DNA from: Cupriavidus sp. U2
GTDB lineage: Bacteria; Pseudomonadota; Gammaproteobacteria; Burkholderiales; Burkholderiaceae
Length of the DNA stretch: 64,000 nt
NCBI RefSeq assembly: GCF_009663685.2
Contig: NZ_RCOG02000006.1
Coordinates: 345,383 to 409,382, forward strand
Reading direction: 5' to 3'
The position numbers were made by a program, and so were the translations under genes. This document shows positions 34,573 through 43,436 of the stretch, in pieces (position 1 is the first letter of the stretch; each line of letters begins with the position of its first letter). Under the pieces are notes generated by a model. That model was not told where the DNA came from, made no database searches, and was given only the letters and a program-made list of their open reading frames with translations.

Positions 34573-35475
34573 CTACACCGGCTCTCGCGCCGCGTCTGCC
34601 AGATAGCGGATCAGGGTTTCCGCGAACTGCGGCAGCTCGCGGCCGGGACGGCGCACCAGGCGCAGTTCGCGCCGGGCCCAGTCGTCTTCCAGCCGGATAA
34701 AGCGCAGCACCTTGCGACTGGCGTAGCGCCGTGCGCAGCTGTTGGGCACGATGGCGATACCCGCGCCGGCCTCGACCATGCGGCACACGGCATCGAAACT
34801 GCCTACCTGGATGCGCAGGCTGATGCGCTTGCCCATGCCGCTGGCAATACGGTCCAGGAACGTCTGGATGGCCGACGACTGGTTTAGCCCCACAAAGCGG
34901 CACGTGTCGAGCAGATCGGCGAAATGAAGCGCCTTGAAGGCCGGCAGCGGATGGTTGACCGGGGCGATCACGATCAGCTCGTCGCTGCAGAGCTGCATGG
35001 TGTCCAGGTCGGCCGTGGCCACCTCGCCGGCCACGATGCCCAGGTCCGCGGCGCCGTTGCCGACCGCCGAGACGATATCGGCGGACAGGTGTTCCTCCAG
35101 TTCGACGTCGACATCGGGGTTCTCCGACAGGAAGCGCGACAGGCCGTTGGCCAGGAAAGAATTGGTGGCCGTGGTGTTGGCCAGCAGCCGTACGCGGCCC
35201 TTGACGCCCTTGGCGTAGGGCCGCAGGTCCGCATGCAGGCATTCCAGCTGGCGGAACACCTCGCGGGCGTGGCGCAGCAGTTCGTCGCCGGCCGGCGTCA
35301 GGCGCACGCCCTTGACCTGGCGGATCAGCAGCTGGGTCTGGAAGGCCTCTTCCAGCTGCTTGATGCGCGAGCTGGCGGCCGGCAGCGACAGGAAGCTGCG
35401 TTCTGCAGCGCGGGTCAGGTTCTCGGTTTCGCCGACGTTGAGGAAGAGGCGCAGGTCGGTCAGGTCGTAGTGCAT
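34573..35475 (-). CDS. LysR-family transcriptional regulator
   Basis: About 300 residues from the ATG at 35475 (MHYDLTDLRLFLNVGETENLTRAAER); an ATG at 35508 would add 11 residues. The helix-turn-helix lies within residues 16-50 and the effector domain follows. It is divergent from the SDR gene and next to the Bug gene, so it probably regulates the surrounding acyl-CoA pathway. A gttccggaac palindrome lies at 35572-35581, between this gene and the SDR start. The inducer is unknown. Confidence 0.88.
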   Translation of the reverse strand: MHYDLTDLRLFLNVGETENLTRAAERSFLSLPAASSRIKQLEEAFQTQLLIRQVKGVRLTPAGDELLRHAREVFRQLECLHADLRPYAKGVKGRVRLLANTTATNSFLANGLSRFLSENPDVDVELEEHLSADIVSAVGNGAADLGIVAGEVATADLDTMQLCSDELIVIAPVNHPLPAFKALHFADLLDTCRFVGLNQSSAIQTFLDRIASGMGKRISLRIQVGSFDAVCRMVEAGAGIAIVPNSCARRYASRKVLRFIRLEDDWARRELRLVRRPGRELPQFAETLIRYLADAAREPV

Positions 35476-35610
35476 GGGTTCAGCGAGCGTGAAGCCCACT
35501 TTTGTCATTCGTGAATTCCAGAAACTCCGCCGACAATTTATCGTATCCGCGTTGGCAATAGAACGGGTGACGTTCCGGAACCCGGCAATCTCGCACGCAA
35601 GGAGTCGAAG

Positions 35611-36525
35611 ATGAGTGGAATGATGGCAGGCAAGGTCGTGGTGGTGACGGGCGCAGGCGGCGGCATCGGCCGGGGCATCGCGCTGGGCATGGCCGCGGCC
35701 GGTGCGCGCGTGGTGGCGAACGACCTGGGTGTGTCGATGAGCGGGGAAGGCGGCGATGCCGGGCCGGCGCAGCGCGTGGTGGAGGAAATCCGCGCGGCCG
35801 GCGGCGAGGCCGTGGCCAATACCGACAGCGTGTCCTCGTGGGCGAGGGCCAATGCCATCGTCCAGTGCGCGCTCGACAATTTCGGCCGCATCGACGCCGT
35901 GGTCAACAACGCTGGCAACCTGCGCGACCGCATGTTCTTCAAGATGAACGAGGAGGAATGGCGCTCGGTGATCGACGTGCATCTGCACGGCACGTTCTTC
36001 GTGAGCCGCGCTGCGGCCAACTATTTCAAGGATCAGGAAAGCGGCGCCTTCGTCCACATGACGTCGACGTCGGGCCTGATCGGCAACCTGGGCCAGGCCA
36101 ACTACTCGGCCGCCAAGCTCGGCATTGCCGCTTTGTCCAAATCCATTGCGCTGGATATGGCGCGCTTCAACGTGCGTTCGAACTGCATCGCCCCCTTTGC
36201 CTGGAGCCGCATGACCAGCTCGATCCCGGCCGAGACCCCCGAGGAAAAGGCCCGCGTGCAGCGCCTGCAGAAGATGGAGGCCGGCAAGATCGCACCGGTG
36301 GCGGTGTTCCTGGCCAGCGATGCGGCCAGCGAGGTCAATGGCCAGATTTTTGCCGTACGCGCCAACGAGATCATGCTGATGAGCCAGCCGCGTCCGGTGC
36401 GCTCGGTGCATACCAGCGAGGGCTGGACCCCAGAGACCGTCGCCGAGATCGCCATGCCGGCCATGCGTTCGAGCTTCTTCAAGCTGGATCGGTCGCCCGA
36501 CGTCATCAACTGGGACCCCATCTGA
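35611..36525 (+). CDS. Short-chain dehydrogenase/reductase
   Basis: A 304-residue SDR. The cofactor motif GAGGGIGRG lies at residues 14-22, NNAG at 99-102, the catalytic Ser152 in MTSTSG, and Tyr165/Lys169 in NYSAAKLG. The NDLGVSMSGEGGD loop after the second strand resembles the multifunctional-enzyme type 3-hydroxyacyl-CoA dehydrogenases, and an extended C-terminus (residues 250-304) is present. With the hydratase and acyl-CoA dehydrogenase on the other side of the LysR gene it would complete oxidation of an acyl-CoA intermediate. The ATG follows an excellent aaggag site. Confidence 0.9.
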   Translation: MSGMMAGKVVVVTGAGGGIGRGIALGMAAAGARVVANDLGVSMSGEGGDAGPAQRVVEEIRAAGGEAVANTDSVSSWARANAIVQCALDNFGRIDAVVNNAGNLRDRMFFKMNEEEWRSVIDVHLHGTFFVSRAAANYFKDQESGAFVHMTSTSGLIGNLGQANYSAAKLGIAALSKSIALDMARFNVRSNCIAPFAWSRMTSSIPAETPEEKARVQRLQKMEAGKIAPVAVFLASDAASEVNGQIFAVRANEIMLMSQPRPVRSVHTSEGWTPETVAEIAMPAMRSSFFKLDRSPDVINWDPI

Positions 36526-37201
36526 TCCGGACCCCTGCGGTCGGCCTTCCAGCAGGGCGTTTCTCGACGTCGGCCCCTCTTCGCCGCGCGTTGCGGTGCA
36601 GCAATTCGCCCGCGCGTGGCACGCATTCTGCTCATCCCCCGTTCATGGGGGCCTCACGCACTCGGACTGTGCGACGTGGACCGGGCGCCAACGCTAAATC
36701 GGTGCATGCACGCGTCTGCCCACTGGCACTCCCGGTCGGACAGTGCTGATGGGTGCGACGCGTGGTCGCAGCGGATGACGCGCGGGGCAGCCATGATGCG
36801 CGCAGGGGCATATCGCACAGGCAGCTTGAGGAAGGCACGCCGTCAGCAGTTGGCGGCGTGGGCCAATGCACGGCACCGTGAAGCGGGTATTGCGCAGGTC
36901 GATATGCGAAAAGCGGTGCATATCGTGCATTTGGACGAGCAGGGCGGAAATGTCATCCATCCACAGCAGCGACATGGGTGTAGGACCATTGCCGACAGCG
37001 CCTGTCAGATGTTTCTGGATTTGATTTGTCGTTACACAACACGCTGTGCAGGACGCACTCGAAAGGTGTAATGTGTGTCACAAGCATGGTCGATGGCCCG
37101 TCGCGGCGGGGTGATGAAACGAGTGTGCAGTCGCAATGCGTGCATGGCATCAGCGTGCATCGGAGCGACTGAACCGACAGGCAACTGAAGTCAACTCGGG
37201 A
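36526..37201. other. Long intergenic region before prkA, no convincing gene
   Basis: About 680 bp between the SDR gene and the prkA promoter. Open frames exist on both strands (for example 36616-37071 and the reverse strand 36694-36975), but their translations are Cys/His/Arg-rich with no family resemblance and no good ribosome site. A sigma-54-like element occurs at 36617-36632 and a short ccccc/ggggg hairpin at about 36636-36651. The base composition is less GC-rich toward the 3' end. Confidence 0.5.
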
Positions 37202-37229
37202 TTCACGTTCACCGTTATTTGACTATGAT
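37202..37229 (+). promoter_or_regulatory. Candidate sigma-70/sigma-S promoter of prkA
   Basis: A -35-like ttcacg (37202-37207) and a -10-like tatgat (37224-37229) are spaced by 16 bp. The C just before the -10 hexamer (ctatgat) is a common feature of sigma-S promoters. The start point should fall near 37236, exactly where the leader hairpin begins. Confidence 0.5.
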
Positions 37230-37235
37230 GAAGTA

Positions 37236-37301
37236 AAGACTTCGCAACTTGGCAACTCCACCAAGCCGGGGTGGCGGAAAGCAAAGTTGCCGCGAAGTCT
37301 T
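37236..37301 (+). promoter_or_regulatory. Long structured 5' leader hairpin of the prkA operon
   Basis: Nested complementary arms are present: aagacttcgc (37236-37245) with gcgaagtctt (37292-37301), ggcaact (37251-37257) with agttgcc (37285-37291), and ccacc (37258-37262) with ggtgg (37270-37274). This gives a 22-bp composite stem with a 5-nt bulge on one side and a 10-nt bulge on the other. It lies 53 bp upstream of the prkA ATG, is followed by aagggag, and lacks a T-run. It could stabilise the message or regulate translation. Confidence 0.6.
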
Positions 37302-37354
37302 AAGGGAGTAGAACTACCTTCGCCTCGGACGTGGGACTCTGACGGGAGTGAGGT

Positions 37355-39277
37355 ATGGACATTTTTGGCCACTACGCCACGCGCTTCGAAGCTCGCAAGG
37401 AAGAGGAATACAGCATCCAGGAATACCTGGAGATCTGCAAGAAGGATCCTTCTGCCTACGCGACTGCCGCCGAACGCATGCTCGCCGCTATCGGACAGCC
37501 TGAACTGGTGGATACCCACCACGATCCGCGCCTGTCCCGACTGTTTTTCAACAAGGTTATCCGGGTCTACCCGGCGTTCCGCGACTTCTACGGGATGGAA
37601 GACACGATCGAGCAGATCGTCTCCTTCTTCAAGCACGCGGCGCAGGGCCTGGAAGAGCGCAAACAGATCCTGTACCTGCTTGGGCCCCCCGGAGGCGGCA
37701 AGTCGTCGCTGGCCGAGAAGCTCAAGGCGCTGATGGAAGAGATTCCGATCTACGCGCTCAAGGGTTCGCCCATCCATGAATCGCCGCTCGGCCTCTTCTC
37801 GCCCGAAGAGGACGGCAAGATCATGGAGGAAGACTATGGCATTCCGGTGCGCTACCTGAATACCATTCCGTCGCCATGGGCCGTCAAGCGGCTGCACGAG
37901 TTCAACGGGGACATCACCAAGTTCCGTGTGGTGAAGCTGCGCCCGTCGGTGCTGGCGCAGATTGCCATCTCGAAGACGGAACCGGGTGACGAGAACAACC
38001 AGGACATTTCGTCGCTGGTGGGCAAGGTCGACATCCGCAAGCTCGAAGACTTCCCGCAGGACGATCCGGATGCCTATTCGTATTCCGGCGGCCTGTGCCT
38101 GGCCAATCGTGGCCTGCTCGAGTTCGTGGAAATGTTCAAGGCGCCGATCAAGGTGCTGCACCCGCTGCTGACCGCCACGCAGGAAGGCAACTACAAGGGC
38201 ACGGAAGGCTTTGGCGCGATTCCGTTCGATGGCGTCATCCTCGCGCACTCGAACGAGGCCGAGTGGCAGACGTTCAAGGCCGACAAGAACAACGAGGCGT
38301 TCCTTGACCGGATCTATATCGTCAAGGTGCCTTACTGCCTGCGCGTGTCCGATGAGGTGAAGATCTACGACAAGCTGCTGCGCAGCAGTTCGCTGTCGGC
38401 GGCGCCCAACGCGCCCAACACGCTGAAGATGATGGCGCAGTTCGCCGTGCTCACGCGGATCAAGGAGCCGGAGAACTCGAACGTGTTCTCGAAGATGCGC
38501 GTCTATGACGGCGAGAGCCTCAAGGACGTGGATCCGAAGGCAAAGTCGTATCAGGAGTATCGCGACTACGCCGGCATCGACGAAGGCATGAACGGCTTGT
38601 CCACCCGCTTCGCATTCAAGGTGCTGTCGAAGGTATTCAACTTCGACAATACCGAGGTGGCGGCCAATCCGGTGCATCTGCTGTACGTGCTCGAACAGCA
38701 GATCGAGCGCGAGCAGTTCCCGCCGGAGCAGGAAGCCAAGTTGATGTCGTACATCAAGGAGTACCTGACCACCCCGTACGTGGAGTTCATCGGCAAGGAG
38801 ATCCAGACCGCGTACCTGGAGTCGTATTCCGAATACGGCCAGAACATCTTCGACCGCTACGTGGTGTTTGCGGACCTGTGGATCCAGGACCAGGAGTATC
38901 GCGATCCGAATACCGGCGAGATCCTGGACCGCAATGCGCTGAACGACGAACTGGAGAAGGTGGAAAAGCCGGCCGGTATCTCGAACCCGAAGGACTTCCG
39001 CAACGAGATCGTCAACTTCGTGCTGCGGGCCCGTGCCAACAACGGGGGCAAGAACCCGGTCTGGACCAGCTACGAGAAGCTGCGGATGGTGATCGAAAAG
39101 CGCATGTTCTCCACCACGGAAGACCTGCTGCCGGTCATCTCGTTCAATGCCAAGTCGTCGCGCGAGGATCAGGAAAAGCACGAAAACTTCATCAACCGCA
39201 TGGTTGAGAAAGGCTATACACCCAAGCAGGTTCGGCTTTTGGTGGAGTGGTATCTGCGCGTCAGGAAATCATCGTAA
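37355..39277 (+). CDS. prkA: Serine protein kinase PrkA (YeaG)
   Basis: A 640-residue cytoplasmic AAA+/serine kinase. The N-terminal PrkA domain carries the Walker A motif GPPGGGKSS at residues 110-118. The C-terminal part has the kinase-like PrkA domain. PrkA (YeaG in E. coli) is involved in adaptation to sustained starvation, with YeaH as a genetic partner. The start at 37355 (MDIFGHYATRFEARKEEEYS) is the family start and has a gtgaggt site. It heads the three-gene prkA-yeaH-spoVR operon that is conserved across many proteobacteria. A sigma-S-like promoter and a large hairpin precede it. Confidence 0.95.
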   Translation: MDIFGHYATRFEARKEEEYSIQEYLEICKKDPSAYATAAERMLAAIGQPELVDTHHDPRLSRLFFNKVIRVYPAFRDFYGMEDTIEQIVSFFKHAAQGLEERKQILYLLGPPGGGKSSLAEKLKALMEEIPIYALKGSPIHESPLGLFSPEEDGKIMEEDYGIPVRYLNTIPSPWAVKRLHEFNGDITKFRVVKLRPSVLAQIAISKTEPGDENNQDISSLVGKVDIRKLEDFPQDDPDAYSYSGGLCLANRGLLEFVEMFKAPIKVLHPLLTATQEGNYKGTEGFGAIPFDGVILAHSNEAEWQTFKADKNNEAFLDRIYIVKVPYCLRVSDEVKIYDKLLRSSSLSAAPNAPNTLKMMAQFAVLTRIKEPENSNVFSKMRVYDGESLKDVDPKAKSYQEYRDYAGIDEGMNGLSTRFAFKVLSKVFNFDNTEVAANPVHLLYVLEQQIEREQFPPEQEAKLMSYIKEYLTTPYVEFIGKEIQTAYLESYSEYGQNIFDRYVVFADLWIQDQEYRDPNTGEILDRNALNDELEKVEKPAGISNPKDFRNEIVNFVLRARANNGGKNPVWTSYEKLRMVIEKRMFSTTEDLLPVISFNAKSSREDQEKHENFINRMVEKGYTPKQVRLLVEWYLRVRKSS

Positions 39278-39349
39278 CCGGTTCCGGACGCGGTCTTTAT
39301 CCACGGCGCGCTTTTTCTGGCGTCTCTTACCACGGCGGACAGACGGCAT

Positions 39350-40627
39350 ATGGGTACGGTCATCGATCGGCGCGAGAACGGCGGCAACAAGAGCGCCGTC
39401 AACAAGCAACGCTTCATCAAGCGTTACCGCGAGCAGATCCGGCAGGCGGTGGCGAAGGCGGTGTCCGGCCGGAAGATCATGGACATCGAGCAGAGCGGGC
39501 AGGTGTCCATTCCGGTCAAGGACATCTCCGAGCCGATCTTCCACCACGGCCAGGGCGGCAAGCGGGAGTGGATTCATCCCGGCAACAAGAAATTTGTCCG
39601 GGGTGACAGCTTCGACCGCCAGCAGCAGGGCAGTGGCGGCACCGGGTCACGTGCCAGCGACAGCGGCGAAGGCGAGGACGATTTCGTCTTCACGCTGTCG
39701 CGCGAGGACTTTCTCAATTTCTTCTTCGAGGACATGGCGCTGCCGGACCTGGCCAAGCGCCACCTTGCCAAGATTGCCGAGGTGCGCAAGGTGCGCGCCG
39801 GCTTCTCGATCGACGGCACGCCATCGAACCTGTCGATCCTGCGCACCATGCGCAGTTCGCTCGGGCGGCGCATTGCGCTGTCCAGCCCCTACTTGAAGCG
39901 CTTGCACGAACTGGAGATCGAGTACAACGAGGTGCTCGAGAAGGAAGGGCCATACTCGGAACAGGCCGAGGCGCTGATGGAGAAGATGCGCCACCTGCGT
40001 GCCCAGGTGGACCGCGTGCCGTTCATCGAAAAGCTCGACCTGCGCTACAACAACCGCGTGCTCAAGAAGCGGCCGCAGGCGCAGGCGGTGATGTTCTGCC
40101 TGATGGACGTGTCAGGCTCGATGGACGAAAGCCGCAAGGACCTGGCCAAACGCTTTTTCATGCTGCTGTACCTGTTCCTGAAGCGGAACTACGAGCGCAT
40201 CGACGTGGTGTTCATCCGCCATCACACGGTGGCCAAGGAGGTGGAGGAGGAGGATTTCTTCCATTCCCGGGAATCCGGTGGTACCGTGGTTTCGAGCGCG
40301 CTGAAGCTGATGGTGGATGTGATTCATGATCGCTATCCGCCGAGCCAGTGGAACATCTATTGCGCCCAGGCGTCGGATGGCGATAACTGGGCGGGGGATT
40401 CCGAACTGTGCGGCCGCCTGCTGCGCGAGTCGATCCTGCCGCTGGTGCAGTACTACGCATATGTGGAGGTGGCATCGGAAGAGCCGCAGAACCTCTGGGA
40501 AGAGTACCTCACGGTAAAGAACCAGTTCGAGCACTTTGCGATGCAGCGCATCATCGGTGCGGACGAGATCTACCCCGTGTTGCACGACCTGTTCCAGAAA
40601 CGCGCGGCCTGGCCGGCCGCCAGATAG
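39350..40627 (+). CDS. yeaH: YeaH/DUF444 family protein with von Willebrand A-like domain
   Basis: A 425-residue protein. The N-terminus (MGTVIDRRENGGNKSAVNKQRFIKRY) is typical of YeaH. A VWA-like fold follows, with the metal-binding DVSGSM at residues 253-258. The Gly/Ser-rich stretch at residues 90-110 is probably a flexible linker. YeaH works with the kinase YeaG/PrkA in stress and nutrient-limitation responses; its biochemical role is not established. It begins 72 bp after prkA and is followed 64 bp later by spoVR. Confidence 0.94.
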   Translation: MGTVIDRRENGGNKSAVNKQRFIKRYREQIRQAVAKAVSGRKIMDIEQSGQVSIPVKDISEPIFHHGQGGKREWIHPGNKKFVRGDSFDRQQQGSGGTGSRASDSGEGEDDFVFTLSREDFLNFFFEDMALPDLAKRHLAKIAEVRKVRAGFSIDGTPSNLSILRTMRSSLGRRIALSSPYLKRLHELEIEYNEVLEKEGPYSEQAEALMEKMRHLRAQVDRVPFIEKLDLRYNNRVLKKRPQAQAVMFCLMDVSGSMDESRKDLAKRFFMLLYLFLKRNYERIDVVFIRHHTVAKEVEEEDFFHSRESGGTVVSSALKLMVDVIHDRYPPSQWNIYCAQASDGDNWAGDSELCGRLLRESILPLVQYYAYVEVASEEPQNLWEEYLTVKNQFEHFAMQRIIGADEIYPVLHDLFQKRAAWPAAR

Positions 40628-40691
40628 CAGGGCATTCGGCAGCAAACCGGCGCTGCGCGCGGCGCGGGCCGGCATGTCACTGGGGAAGTCT

Positions 40692-42230
40692 ATGGCCTAT
40701 CTTTCTACGGGCTCGGAGTGGACCTTCGAGCTGATCCAGCGGTATGACCGCGAAATCGCCCGCATCGCCGGCGAGTTCGGGCTGGACACCTATCCGAACC
40801 AGATCGAGATCATCACGGCCGAGCAGATGCTTGACGCATATGCGTCGGCGGGGCTGCCGGTCGGCTACAGCCACTGGTCGTATGGCAAGCACTTCCTGGC
40901 GTCCGAACGCGGCTACCAGCGCGGCTACATGGGGCTGGCCTACGAGATCGTGATCAACTCCAATCCTTGCATCGCGTACCTGATGGAGGAGAACACGATG
41001 CCGATGCAGGCGTTGACCATCGCGCACGCCTGCTACGGCCATAACTCGTTCTTCAAGGGCAACTATCTGTTCCGCACCTGGACCAACGCGGACGCGATCA
41101 TCGACTACCTGCTGTTTGCCAAGAACTACGTGGCCGAGTGCGAGCAGCGATACGGCGAGCAGGAAGTCGAAATGCTGCTCGACTCCTGCCACGCGCTGCA
41201 GAACTACGGGGTGGACCGCTACAAGCGGCCCAAGAAGCTGTCGATCACCGAAGAGCAGGCGCGGCAGGCGGAACGCGAAAACTATCTGCAGATGCAGGTC
41301 AACGACCTGTGGCGTACGCTGCCCAAGCACCGGCCCCACGCCCTGCGGGAGGAAGAGGAGACTGCCGAGTTCGAGGTAACCTTCCCGCCGGAGCCGCAGG
41401 AGAACCTGCTCTACTTCATCGAGAAGAACGCGCCGAAGCTGCAGCCGTGGCAGCGCGAGATCGTGCGCATCGTGCGCAAGGTCGCCCAGTATTTCTATCC
41501 GCAGCGGCAGACCAAGGTCATGAACGAAGGCTGGGCCACGTTCTGGCACTACACCATCATCAACCAGCTGTACGAGGAAAAGCTGGTCAACGATGCGTTC
41601 ATGCTCGAACTGCTGCAGGCGCATACCAACGTCATCTACCAGCCGCCGTACCACAGCCCGTACTACAGCGGCCTGAATCCGTACACGGTGGGGTTCCTGA
41701 TGTTCCAGGACCTGCGCCGCATGTGCGAGAACCCGACGGAGGAAGACCGGCGCTGGGCGCCCGAGATTGCCGGCAGCGACTGGCGCCAGACGCTCGACTT
41801 TGCGATGCGCAACTTCAAGGACGAAAGCTTCTTGCTGCAGTTCCTGTCGCCGCGCGTGATTCGCGAGCTGAAGCTGTTTTCGGTGCTGGACGACGATCGC
41901 GAGGGCAAGCTGCGCGTGACGGCCATCCACGACGACGAAGGCTATCGTGAGATCCGCCGGCTGCTGGCGACCCAGTACGATCTGTCGAACATGGAGCCGA
42001 ATATCCAGGTGACCAATGTCGATATCGGCGGCGACCGCTCGCTGACGCTGCGCCATCTGCAGCAGGATCGCCGTCCGCTGGCGCAGAACTTTGACGAGGT
42101 GATCCGCCACGTCACACGGCTATGGGGCTTCACGGTGCGGCTGGAAGTGGTCTACGAGGACGGCCGGCGCGAGCTCAAGTACGAGTGCAAGCCGGAGCGC
42201 CGCCACCAGCAGCATCGCAAGGCTGCCTAG
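40692..42230 (+). CDS. spoVR: SpoVR family protein
   Basis: A 512-residue cytoplasmic protein, full length for the family (YcgB in E. coli). Diagnostic segments are YPNQIEIITAEQMLDAYAS, GLPVGYSHWSYGK, the His-rich HACYGHNSFFKGN and NEGWATFWHYTI, and YQPPYHSPYYSGLNPYTVGF. Despite its sporulation name it occurs widely in non-spore-formers beside prkA and yeaH; the function is unknown. The ATG at 40692 is preceded by ggggaag; an upstream ATG at 40674 lacks such a site. It is the last gene of the operon and ends at a hairpin shared with the convergent LuxR gene. Confidence 0.94.
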   Translation: MAYLSTGSEWTFELIQRYDREIARIAGEFGLDTYPNQIEIITAEQMLDAYASAGLPVGYSHWSYGKHFLASERGYQRGYMGLAYEIVINSNPCIAYLMEENTMPMQALTIAHACYGHNSFFKGNYLFRTWTNADAIIDYLLFAKNYVAECEQRYGEQEVEMLLDSCHALQNYGVDRYKRPKKLSITEEQARQAERENYLQMQVNDLWRTLPKHRPHALREEEETAEFEVTFPPEPQENLLYFIEKNAPKLQPWQREIVRIVRKVAQYFYPQRQTKVMNEGWATFWHYTIINQLYEEKLVNDAFMLELLQAHTNVIYQPPYHSPYYSGLNPYTVGFLMFQDLRRMCENPTEEDRRWAPEIAGSDWRQTLDFAMRNFKDESFLLQFLSPRVIRELKLFSVLDDDREGKLRVTAIHDDEGYREIRRLLATQYDLSNMEPNIQVTNVDIGGDRSLTLRHLQQDRRPLAQNFDEVIRHVTRLWGFTVRLEVVYEDGRRELKYECKPERRHQQHRKAA

Positions 42231-42243
42231 CGTTCATGGCTGG

Positions 42244-42266
42244 GTCCCCGCCGGAAGGGCGGGGAC
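42244..42266. terminator. Hairpin between convergent spoVR and luxR-type genes
   Basis: Arms gtccccgcc and ggcggggac form a 9-bp perfect stem with loop ggaag in the 51-bp gap between the two stop codons. There is no T-run, so its efficiency as a terminator is uncertain. Confidence 0.55.
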
Positions 42267-42281
42267 TATCCCGGGGAAATG

Positions 42282-43436
42282 TTATCGGGACCGTGCCTGG
42301 CCACGCGGCCGGGCCGGCGAGCAGGCGCCCGCGCGCTCCAGGTCCACGCCCGGCAGCAGATGCAGCAGGCGCACCAGTTCCGACTGGCGGTGCGTGCCGG
42401 TCTTGCGCAGCGTATCGCGGATGTGCACGCGCACCGTATGCGGTGACAGGAATTCGCGCTCGGCGATCTCGTTGAGCGTTTCGCCGGCCGCCAGTCGGAT
42501 GGCGATGATGCTCTCCTTGCGCGACAGGCCGAACAGCGACGTCAGCACGCCGGCGTCCAGCACCGAGCGCGATTCGGAGTTGCCAAGCAGCATCATGGCC
42601 ATCGGCAGCTGCCACGGCCCTTCGACCGGCTGGCGCGATACCAGGGGCATGACGATGATCGGCACGGGCTGGCCGCCCGAGGTGATATGCATCCACGAGC
42701 CCGCCGCGGCATCGCCATGGCGGCCGCCGTGCACGGCGCCGTCAAGCAGCCTGGTCAGTACCGATTGCAACGATTCCGGGTGCGCGCTCAGCACGCCGTT
42801 GTCGAGCGCCAGGTTGGAATCCGCCTGCACCAGGGCTTCGGCCCAGCTGTTGGCGTAGCGCACCCGCATGTCGGCCTGCAGCACCATCACGCCGAAATCC
42901 AGCGTGTCCAGCCCCGCAAGTCCCATCGATGCCAGGCCGCTCAGCTCGAAATTGCGATGCTGCATGCGGGCCGCCCGTGCCCAGTGCGGCATCACCTGCG
43001 CCACGCGCTGGTTGCAATCGACCGTACGGCAGCTGTTGCAGCCGGGGGTTGCACTCATCCAGACGCAGACATCGTGCGTGTCGAAGAGGCGGATGCCATT
43101 GGCCAGGCCGTTGCAGTCGAACGGCGTCGGGCCTTCGGGATCCCGGCCCGGCAGCATGCCGGCGTCGGCGGTGGCGGCCGCCAGCGCGGCATGCGACGGC
43201 AGCGCCCGCATGCTTTCGGGCATGGTGCTGGTGCTGGTAAAGCAGCCGTGTGGTGTGACCCCCAGACGCGCCTTGCCGGCAAGCTTGTCCCATATCAGGT
43301 AGCTAGGGCTGGCGGAACAGGTGTAATCGGAAAACAGGTCGAGCGCCGCCGGCATGGCCGCCACGTCCATGGCAGATTCATAGATGCAATCAACCAGACG
43401 ATAGAAGACGTCGTCGGCAGACAAGTGTTCGCCCAT
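42282..43436 (-). CDS. LuxR-family transcriptional regulator with Cys-cluster sensor region
   Basis: A 384-residue regulator. The C-terminal LuxR-type helix-turn-helix reads FGLSRKESIIAIRLAAGETLNEIAE, then FLSPHTVRVHIRDTLRKTG. The N-terminal 300 residues form a sensor part with no clear known domain apart from a PAS-like stretch around LDFGVMVLQADMRVRYANSWAEAL. A cluster C124-x8-C133-x2-C136-x4-C141, with C108 nearby, could bind metal or respond to redox. The ATG at 43436 is preceded by ggggaa; a TTG seven codons earlier is possible. Targets are not evident from neighbours. Confidence 0.85.
   Translation of the reverse strand: MGEHLSADDVFYRLVDCIYESAMDVAAMPAALDLFSDYTCSASPSYLIWDKLAGKARLGVTPHGCFTSTSTMPESMRALPSHAALAAATADAGMLPGRDPEGPTPFDCNGLANGIRLFDTHDVCVWMSATPGCNSCRTVDCNQRVAQVMPHWARAARMQHRNFELSGLASMGLAGLDTLDFGVMVLQADMRVRYANSWAEALVQADSNLALDNGVLSAHPESLQSVLTRLLDGAVHGGRHGDAAAGSWMHITSGGQPVPIIVMPLVSRQPVEGPWQLPMAMMLLGNSESRSVLDAGVLTSLFGLSRKESIIAIRLAAGETLNEIAEREFLSPHTVRVHIRDTLRKTGTHRQSELVRLLHLLPGVDLERAGACSPARPRGQARSR

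Noticed and set aside
36616..37071. 151-codon frame in the gap before prkA
   Set aside because: Unusual Cys/His/Arg content, no ribosome site, and no recognisable motif; a reverse-strand frame there is equally long.
37144..37160. tggcatcagcgtgcat as a sigma-54 promoter nearer to prkA
   Set aside because: The GG and GC are 9 bp apart rather than 10, a spacing sigma-54 does not tolerate well.
37265..37301. tRNA-Leu-like start (gccggggtggcgg) in the prkA leader
   Set aside because: No anticodon arm, T-loop or acceptor pairing; the bases are explained by the nested hairpin.
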